DNA of 64,000 nucleotides from positions 78,787 through 142,786 of the forward strand of contig OZ020626.1 in NCBI GenBank assembly GCA_963971575.1. The letters run 5' to 3'. Shown piece after piece: positions 1 through 9,600 of the stretch. Below the pieces are notes generated by a model. It saw only the letters and a program-made list of their open reading frames with translations. It made no database searches and was not told where the DNA came from. The stretch is from Liopterus haemorrhoidalis (lineage: Eukaryota > Arthropoda > Insecta > Coleoptera > Dytiscidae). Within the stretch, counting starts at the first letter, position 1, and every line of letters begins with the position of its first letter. The position numbers and the translations under genes are program-made.

Positions 1-118
1 TCACTTGGATTTTGGGAGGTGAAGACCTTTTTTTTTGCTCTTCACTTGGATTTTGGGAGGTGAAGACCTTTTTTTTTGCTCCGTCCCGCATTGCCATATT
101 AAGAAAATGGTCACCCTA
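1..118. repeat. Tandem repeat fragment ending in TAGGGTGACC-type terminus (minus sense)
   Basis: Two direct copies of a roughly 45-bp unit (TCACTTGGATTTTGGGAGG followed by a T-run and TTGCTC) lead into CCGTCCCGCATTGCC and then GGTCACCCTA. The same unit and terminus recur at 15874-16350, so this is the edge of a dispersed element cut by the window boundary. Nothing gene-like is visible from here to 685; the only open frame (129-338) has no recognisable content. Confidence 0.7.
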
Positions 119-685
119 GCTTTGGGTAATGGGTAAAAATGTTCCCCGACTCCTGCCCTATAGGATAAACACCAGAATATCTTATCTGGCCAACGACATT
201 TCAGATAAAGGGCAGTTTAAGTTATTCCCTTGCTCCGATTGGCGAATAAGTATTTGTTACCCAACTCTGGGTGGAAATATCGGGCCTAAAACCAAAAATT
301 GTTTTCCACTAAAATACCCACGTGAAATTTTTTTATAAATTAAAATATTTATTTTATCAAAAATACAATATGTAATTTGTCGCTTGAAAATTTACAAAAA
401 GAATTAGAAATTTGCCACGTGAGCTGTAATATAAATAAACAATATTATAGTTGTCTAAATTGATTATAAAATAATTTTAATAATATCTTAGTAGTTTATA
501 AGTAATTTATATTACTGTATACAATACTCTATTTTACGTTCAATTTCTACTTTATGAGATAATTACAAAGCAGTGAAAATAATTATAACATTTATAATTA
601 ACAATATATATGTATATATATATATACGTATATATATTTGGAACCACTATGTATATAACTGTTTACTGTATATACTTCGAAGAAA

Positions 686-3600
686 ATGACTTCTTTAAAA
701 TTAACACTGGTATTCTTTTTGCAGGCAGTATTTTTGCTGTCTAAGTTTACTAATGGTAAGAATTAATTTCTACACTCTAAGGGCCGAGAGTTCCAGTTCC
801 TAATAAACTCCCTAATAGTTATTAGACACATAATATATTTATGAAGCTAATAAATTTATTGGTGATTTCCAAGTTACAAAATCCTTCTAGTAGTTTATTA
901 GCAACATAATGTTTTGTTTTTGTATTGGCATTTCTTATGAAAATAGTTACACGGTGCAAGAGGGATAGAGCTATACTTAAATTTGTAGAGCTAAAGTGAG
1001 ATGAAATTTTGACAATGAATATTTGGCATTAAATATTTTGACAATAAATAGTTTGACTTTACATTTAATGACGTTACGTATATTTTTTGTGTTACTGATA
1101 AAATGACAATTAAACGGCGTTCAACAAATTTTATCACAGAAAAAGAGGACAATATAGGTAGAAGAGAAGTTAATAAAAATAGCATTTTATAATACAAAAG
1201 TGACTGAAAATATAAAGAATTTAACTTAGCAATTTTCAGCCACACATCTTTATTATTCTGCCAATAATTGCGTCTCTCTTCTTATTTTCTATCATTTTTA
1301 TATAAATAGTAATGCTTAAAGTATTGTTTGTAATGTGTTGTAATCGTAATTGAAATAAATACATATATAAAAATAAAAGACAATGTTTATTTAAAAATAT
1401 ATATTTATATATTGTTCTTTATGTATCACATATACAATAAATGCCCAAAATATTCGAAACGGTTGTCCATACAGTCTGTTTCAAACGCTTAGGCGGAACT
1501 AAATGGGAATTTCGTTCTTTTAGGTTGTCACGACAAGGGACCTTGCTTGGGTTATTTCGTTTTTCACGTTGGAATGTCAAAATTTAAAATTACAACAATG
1601 AAACCATGGAAACGAATGACCTATGTCAAAATTAAATTATTTTTTTATATATTTTAATGACAAAAAAATAAATAAATGGGAAATTTGTATTAAGAATGAC
1701 ACAAAAAAACAAAATATAAAGAAAATGACATTTTAAAATGATATTAACCTTAACAAAAAATGTTTATTGTAAGTATGATTTACAAAGCTTAAACAAAACG
1801 GCCGAAAAGCACGATTTAAGCGATGAAAGTAACTAAATTGCAAAATCTAGTTCCGCCTAACCGTTTGGAACAGACTGTAATTTATAAATTCATCCAAACA
1901 AATCGTCGATTTCGTCAAAATACAACTAAAATGTATATAAAACACTAAAATCACCATTATAGAAATGTTTAAAAACTACACATTCGTATATTCTTTTAAA
2001 ATTATACTGTTTTTCAATTGAAATATTAAGACATTTTGCGAACTTGTTTTTGGTTATATGTCACTTTATTAAGCACTTCATGTTGCCTATAAGTTATTAG
2101 ACAAATAAGCCTATTTATTAGCAACCTAATAACTATTTCGGGGTGGAACTCTCGGAAAAAAAATTATGTTGCTAATAAACTTATTGGACAGTTTATTTTA
2201 TTACAATAGAGTAGAACCAGGATCAAATATAGGCATGATATCTCAAAATTTTATTTCTTAGGGGGTGTTTCTGGGTTAAAACTGGTACTAAAAAACTTAA
2301 AATATTTCATTTATATACAGAACTATCTTAACAGAAAAAACTATACAATAAAAATTGTTTATAAGAAAACAAATCTTATTCTATGTATTTTTTCAATTTG
2401 ATGAATATCAGAGTAGTTACCGGGGGATACCCTAAAACTAAAATATTGAAATATTTCACTTCACATCAAAAATGAATGTTAGAAAATTTATTTAGAACGA
2501 AAAAACATTCCTTTCAAAGAATAAAAGACATTAAAACAAGAAGAAAATCATAAAATTAAACGATATTTTGATATTTATAGCCAAAAATCAAACTTCACCT
2601 GTACATAACATATACGATAAACAAAGACGTCCCGTTAGCATACAGATGACGCGTAATTTCGCTATTTACCCCCCCCCCCACTACAAGTTATGAGACAACC
2701 TTTACTTTAATAATCTTGGCATTGGTGTGCAGAAACATTTTTTGCGCCCTAAGATTGGCAATACTTTTAGTTATAAATTATAAATATAAATATTAACTTA
2801 TTATATTGTTTACAGGTTTAACAATAAATATTCAAGCTGGAACAACTAGACCTAAGGGCGTTTACTACCGTAAGTATATTATATTCTAAAACAGCGGTTC
2901 TTAAACTGTGCTCCAAGGACCCCTGGGGGTTCGCGTTGCCATTACCGGGGGTCCGCGAAACAATTTTGACATTAACTTTACATCTTCCAACTTTTCACTT
3001 TTATTCAGATAACTCATTTAGAATTAGGAAATAATTTCATTCAGCTTTTTGGACAATTACACACCATAAAACAAATGCTTATCGTATCCATAGAAAAGAC
3101 AAAATATTATTTTTTAAAATATTTTTTAGACTTAACTACTAAGGACATTATTATTTTTGATTGTATGTAAATATAAACTAATAAAAATTCATTTATTGTT
3201 TCTAATTTACTATTTTTATAGACCAGGATCTCATGACATTTTTGGTCTCCGATTTCATACAGCATGCCTTTTAGAGGAGAGAATATTTACCCTGTGACAA
3301 CAAAAAAGGGATGGTAAGGGATGGTCATAGGGAAAATTGCATTTCCACTTGCACAAAATGTTTGTGTTTTTCTCTGATTTAATATTGCTTGCCCTTTTGT
3401 CAAAAGAAAGTTATAACAAATTTAAAGTCTTTTAATTATAGGCATGCTGTATGAAAACGCGGAAAATCAAATTTTTTTATTACAAGATCACATGACCGTT
3501 TGAGCCCTTTGGCACCCTCCGAATCGCATGCATATATTTAAAAGACTTTAAATTTGTTATAACTTTCTTTTGACAAAAGGGCAAGCAATATTAAATCAGA

Positions 3601-6600
3601 GAAAAGCACAAAAATTTTGTGTTTAAGTGGAAATGCAATTTTCCCTATGACCGGAAAGCGTGCAGGGGTTTAGTACCATCCCTTTTTTGTTGTCACAGGG
3701 TAAATACTCTCTCCTCCAAAAGGCATACTGTATGAAATCGGAGACCAAAAACTGTCATGAGCTCCCGGTCTATTAGCCGTCTAGGAACTTGTCAAATAAC
3801 TATTATATCTAATCACCATTGCATATCTGTTGCCATGGATATGCGCTTGCTTTCATAATTTGCTATGTTGCAAATGAAATAACTCACTTCATTAACATTA
3901 TATGTGAAACATGTATGTTGCTCCTTAAATAATTCACCCGGTATATTAAAAATAAATAACAAACAGTAAAATAAAATAAAAATTTAAATAAAAAAATTAA
4001 AAAAACTGATATGGACAAATTACTAAATAAATTAATATATGATAAAGATAAATATATTAAAAATAATAGATAATAATAATAACAATAAAACAAATAAAAT
4101 AATACCGTACCAAAATAAAAGTTCAATAATACAGATTAAGAAAAATAAATGGAATAATAAACTCCAGATCTCAAAAAATTTCAAGTAAAAGTGAGTAAAT
4201 AAATAAATTAACTAAAAAAAATAAATAATAGGGAAAAAATGAGAGTTATGCAAAAGAAAAATATGTTCTCAGTGTTTAAACGTTTGAAATTATAGAATTA
4301 ATAACGTCAACGGGCATTGTCAACTGACAATAACTGAAGCGCCTCTAGTGAGATTTTGAGAAACTGACGGTTGTAGGATAGTCGAGTTTGTGACAAGCAT
4401 GGGAATATGTTCTTAGAAGTGGAAAGACAGTTAAAGACCATTTTAGAGTGTGTTCCCGTGTGTTTCAATAAATATCACATGAAGATACCATTGAACCTGT
4501 CAAAAATATCCTACCAAAGTCAGCCATGATGTAAAATGCAGTAGCGCCTCTATCGGTAGTGTCAGATGCCAATAGAGTACGTTCAGGATAACTTCATGCC
4601 AGGGCATCATAAAATACGTCATCAATCCTGCGCGACAAAACAGCTGATTACAGCTGTTTTGTCAGACGTAGATAAGGGTTTCTGTCTTATCAATTGTTGA
4701 GGATACCAAACAAACAAAATCATGTATTTCAAATTAATTTTTGTTCTCGTTTAAGTACATGGCATACCTGAAAACGTACGAGAAACAAATAATAATATAT
4801 TTTTGTGTATAAATGTATCAATTTCACCCTGTAAATGCAAATTATATATAAAGCCCGTATGTAACAGTTTTTAATTTTAACCTATAACTCTCCAACGGTA
4901 TACAGACTTTTTCTGCCTCATTTTTCATAAATTTAGCGACATTGTTTATGATTTCTCTCGTTTGGCTCCGAATTGACATACCTTGGAAGCCCAATCTTTT
5001 TTTTGGCGTCATTTTCACAAATAACAATAATAATAACACACAAATATAACAAAAAACAAACAACAAAATTTAACAAAGAAAATAAACAACAAAATTTAAC
5101 AAAGAAAACAAACAACAAAATTTAACAAAGAAAATAAACAACAAAATTTAACAAAGAAAACAAACAACAAAATTTAACAAAGAAAATAAACAACAAAATT
5201 TAACAAAGAAAACAAACAACAAAATTTAACAAAGAAAATAAACAACAAAATTTAAAAAAGAAAACAAAAACGGAATTAAACAATTAAAATCGAAATATAA
5301 GCGTAGTCAAGAACAGATCAAAGTAAGTGACGCCACTGAAATGTATGAAACCAACTATTGGTAATGTCATGGACGAAATTTGGTTTCTGCGCAACCCAGT
5401 CGGTAATATAGACCTGGCATGAAGTTATCCTGAACGTACTTCTACTGAGTATCCATTTTTTAATAGTTTTTTTAAAAGAATGACTGGAGAACGTAAAAAG
5501 ATTATTTTTAATCTTTTCAGTAAGAACATTAAATAATTTTGGTAAAATATTAAAAAAGAACTGGTTCGTTTTCTTTTTGAAATAGTTTGAGCCAAATAAA
5601 TGGTTTGGTAAAATATAAATGCTTTGGTAAATGTAGCGTTCTAAAGAGACTATGTTATTCCTTTAAAAATTGATGTGAAGTGTGAATATTCACACATTTC
5701 AGGGTTTCGCAGGTATATAATAAGTGAAGGCGGTATGCTGAGTGTGTAGGACAAATTTTACTTTGTAGTAATCATGGCAAAATGAACGATATTTTTAAAA
5801 TAATTTATCGTCTGTTAATCATATAATAAGACTGGTTATTAAATTTACGCTCTTAAAAATTAAATGCAACATTTGTCAAAATATAAATAGAATTTTGACA
5901 AAATAATTTCAACATAATAAAAATGCAAAAAAAAACAGAAAAAATAAAATTCACTCCGTACTCGAACTCGAAACCCTTCGTTTCACACCAGTGCTCTAAC
6001 CCATTAAGCTATCGCACGCCTTGCATGTGAGCGTCTTACATTGGTATAACTTTTGTACTTTGTGAACCAAAAACCACAAAAAATGCGTTATTTTCAGAAA
6101 ACATAATCTGATCAAAAAATCCTGTTGTACTATTTCGGTTCACACCAATATACATTACTTAGATTTTTTTTAGATTTTTCGTTTAAACCATCTGGGCTAC
6201 AGGGTGTGGGACAAAAATTTTTTTGCACAAATTTGGCAAAAATAGCATCAAAATAATTTATTTTGCAAAAATAAAAATTTGATCGTTAATCCACGTACTA
6301 AGGGCTTTCGTTTGATACCCTACTCAGAATTTAAAAAAAATTGTTTTCGATGAGCACATATTTGTTTATATTTTTAGGGGAGGTATGTTTTTTAGATGTT
6401 TTAGTATTTTTCCTATGTGTGCGTCAAAGAGTTGTATAAGCATGCCAAATTTCAACTCTCTAGGTTTAGCCGTTTGGCTACAATTTTTACCGAACAGACA
6501 GACAGACAGACGACAAAATGACGGTATAAGGGTTTTTTGGTCATACCTACAAAACCCTAAAAAAATATTGAGCGATGTTAAACAAGAAGATAAGAGTTTC

Positions 6601-9600
6601 GGTACTTTAGTTAACACAGTTTGTTTAAAATTTCAGAAACGTCGACTACGTGCATGAGAAGTGCTATGTTATTGAACGCATGCCGAATATGTGTCTGCAT
6701 GGATAATGGTGAAGGTTGGTATTGCGTTTATACTGGTGCATGTAGCAATACCTTACCAGCCGTTAGCCGACGATTTAATTCGGGCAGAAGAGAAGGTCCA
6801 GATGAAACTTCTTCGACTGTGGAGCCTACATCTTCCACCATCGGCTCAGATTCCAGCATCGGCTCAGATTCCACCACTAACAGCACAACCGATAATAGTT
6901 CTCTTACAACGGTAAATACAACTGTCAATTCAAGCTTATCAGTAACACCAGGTTTAAGTGTAAGTCCAGCTGCCGATGGAAGTACTCCTGCAGGCACTGT
7001 TTCGACTACATCGATGGTCACAACTACACTTAGTTCATCGACAACAGCTGGGGCAGAACCTTCAACTGAACCACCAAGTACAACAGTCCCAAGTACAACA
7101 GTCCCAAGTACAACTACACAAGTACAAACAACAACAGTAACTACAGCTTCAACTACACCTGAAACAACTACAACTGAAGAAACAACAACTCAAGAAACAA
7201 CAACTGAAGAAACAACAACTACTGAAGCTACTACAACCACTGAAATTGCAACAACCTGTACCGAAGAAACTACACAAGTTCCAGAAATTACAGAACCACC
7301 AACAACCATCACTGAAACAACCACTGAAAAAACTACACCTGTATTTAGACAAACCGAACCTCCATATGTTGAACCAACCATACCCGATGAACCTGTAACA
7401 GAGTATAGAGAACCTGAGATATGGAAACCAGTAATGCAAACAGGTAAAATATTGAATTAATAAAATTAAAATAAGTTATTACAATCCGTTCAAACGTTAG
7501 AATTGAAGTACACACACCGGTTTTAAAGGAACAGATTGAAAATTATGTTTTTTTTTAATTTTATTTAATGTAGCCCAGCGATTCCCAACTGTGTGCCGCG
7601 ATAATATTTCATTATTCCTACAACTGCGTTAAGTGGGTTTTACACGATTCAATTTATTGATCAATTAATTGAAAAAGTTGAAATTCAATCAATTGATGTG
7701 TGTAAAGTGTAAAAATTTCGTCAATTAATTGACAAAATAGTTGATCAATTTATTTTGAAAATAGAACAAGTTCTATTTTTCATCAATTTTTCAACAATTT
7801 TTTAGGGAATTCTAGGTAAAGTCTGTTCCAAACATTTAAGCGGAACTAGATTTTACAATCTAGTTACTTTCATCGTTTAAATCGTGCTTTTCGACCGTTT
7901 TGTTTAGTAAATCATACTTACAATAAACATTTTTTGATTAAGATTAATTAATATCATTTTAAAATGTCATTTTCTTTATATTTTGATTTTTTGTGTCATT
8001 CTTAATACAAATTTCCCATTTATTTATTTTTTTGTCATTAAAATATGTAAAAAAAATAATTTAATTTTGACATATGTCATTCGTTTCCATGGTTTCATTG
8101 TTGGAATTTTAAATTTTGACATTCCAACATGAAAAATTAAATAACCCAAGCAAGGTCCCTTCTCGTGACAACTTAAAAGAACGAAATTCCCATTTAGTTC
8201 CGCCTAACCGTTTGGAACAGACTGTAAATAAATTGATGTGTGTAAAGTGATGGTTTGTTTCCAAGCTTACCAATAAGTTTTTCAATTAATTGACAAAAAA
8301 CTTGATCAATTAATTGAACTGTGTAAAACCAACTTTAGTTAGACCAGTTTTTACTTGGGGCACCGCGGAAAAATTTGATACATTAAGGGCGCTGGGAACC
8401 GAAAAGTTTGGGAACCACTGTTGCAGCCTATATCTAGATAGCTTTGAATGCTCTACTGAAGAAGATTGTATCGACGCCAAGGAGAACAAAATGCACCGTT
8501 TAATTTTACTATAAGCTCAGTCGCTGAAACAGTGCAGTTCCTCATTTTGCGTCATAACTTCAATGAGAAACTTAGTGGCGAAAAAATAACTAAATCGATT
8601 TTTTTTGCATGTGAATTATAGACTAATATTGCTCTTTGCTCTTTTATTTTAACGTATTTCTCCATTGAACAAAACAAAACAATGTCACTTTCGTATCTTC
8701 CGCAAATTGCCACCAGATGTCAGGGCGCTTAGGAAGTTTCCCCTATTATTGTTTAATATTCTCCATGAAGATCAATACACTTTTGCATGCGTTTGAACGG
8801 ACTGCACAAGATTATTAAATCTGTTCATTTAATTACTTTGCGTCTTTCTTTTTTTAGATCAGCCTACAGCCAGATTGGTAAGAACAGTTTAACTTTTCTA
8901 AATAAATTTCATTACGTAATTAATTTCAGTGGCTCCAACACACCACTGCGTATTAACTAGGATTATACATCGAAGGTAAAACATCGGCGTTTACTATCGA
9001 TGTTGAAAAAACATCGAAGGAAAAACGTCGATGTTTCCGATACATCGAATTTTTTTCCCATTCCTAGGATTAACCATTTATTGTTTTATAGATATCATAT
9101 TTATAAGTATTCTATTTTGCAGGTCCCAAAAACATATTCAGCTAAGGATGTACCACAGGTAATTTTTATGTTTCGTTCATAACCTCCAAATTAGAAATTA
9201 GAATTAACGTGAAATTAGTACTTAACATAAATACAATGTTCCGTAACTGCACACCTAACTACCGCGGTCGCGGTTACGGTAAAGTCGTGGTAAGTTGTGG
9301 TTACACAGTGGTTACCTGAAAACGCGTTTTAGTTACGGAACGGTAGTCACACTTCACAGTTGATAAAACAGACAACTGAACTGTCATTATATGGACGTTA
9401 TAGGTTATAGATATTCTCTTACAAACTTATTAATAAAAATATTTGTTTTATTAGTACTTGTTTACAATGTCACATTATATAAGAACATATATGATTTTTC
9501 CCGATATTATTTTTCACGACATCGATCAATATTACTAAAAATCAGTTACTTACACTCATTCTTACTGTTTTAATTATAGACTATAGTAAAATAATATTAT

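Larger units (their letters stand above)
7576..8420. mobile_element. hAT-like non-autonomous element containing two nested elements
   Basis: The outer ends are CAGCGATTCCCAACTGTG and AAGTTTGGGAACCACTG, typical of hAT MITEs. The flanking 8-mers match imperfectly (6 of 8). Inside lies a second inverted-repeat element (7631-8337), and inside that a family A MITE (7820-8224). All are in intron 3 of the 686-11907 gene. Confidence 0.7.

Noticed and set aside
6366..6657. Frames on both strands containing the GTCTGTCTG tract
   Set aside because: They are part of element B and interrupted differently in each copy.
7149..7439. Minus-strand Cys/Phe-rich and Val-rich frames
   Set aside because: They are antisense readings of the ACA/GAA-rich mucin exon.
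9391..9573. 60-residue frame starting MDVIGYRYS, nearly identical at 32470-32652
   Set aside because: It lies inside the non-autonomous element E. Conservation reflects recent element duplication, and the frame is low-complexity and hydrophobic.
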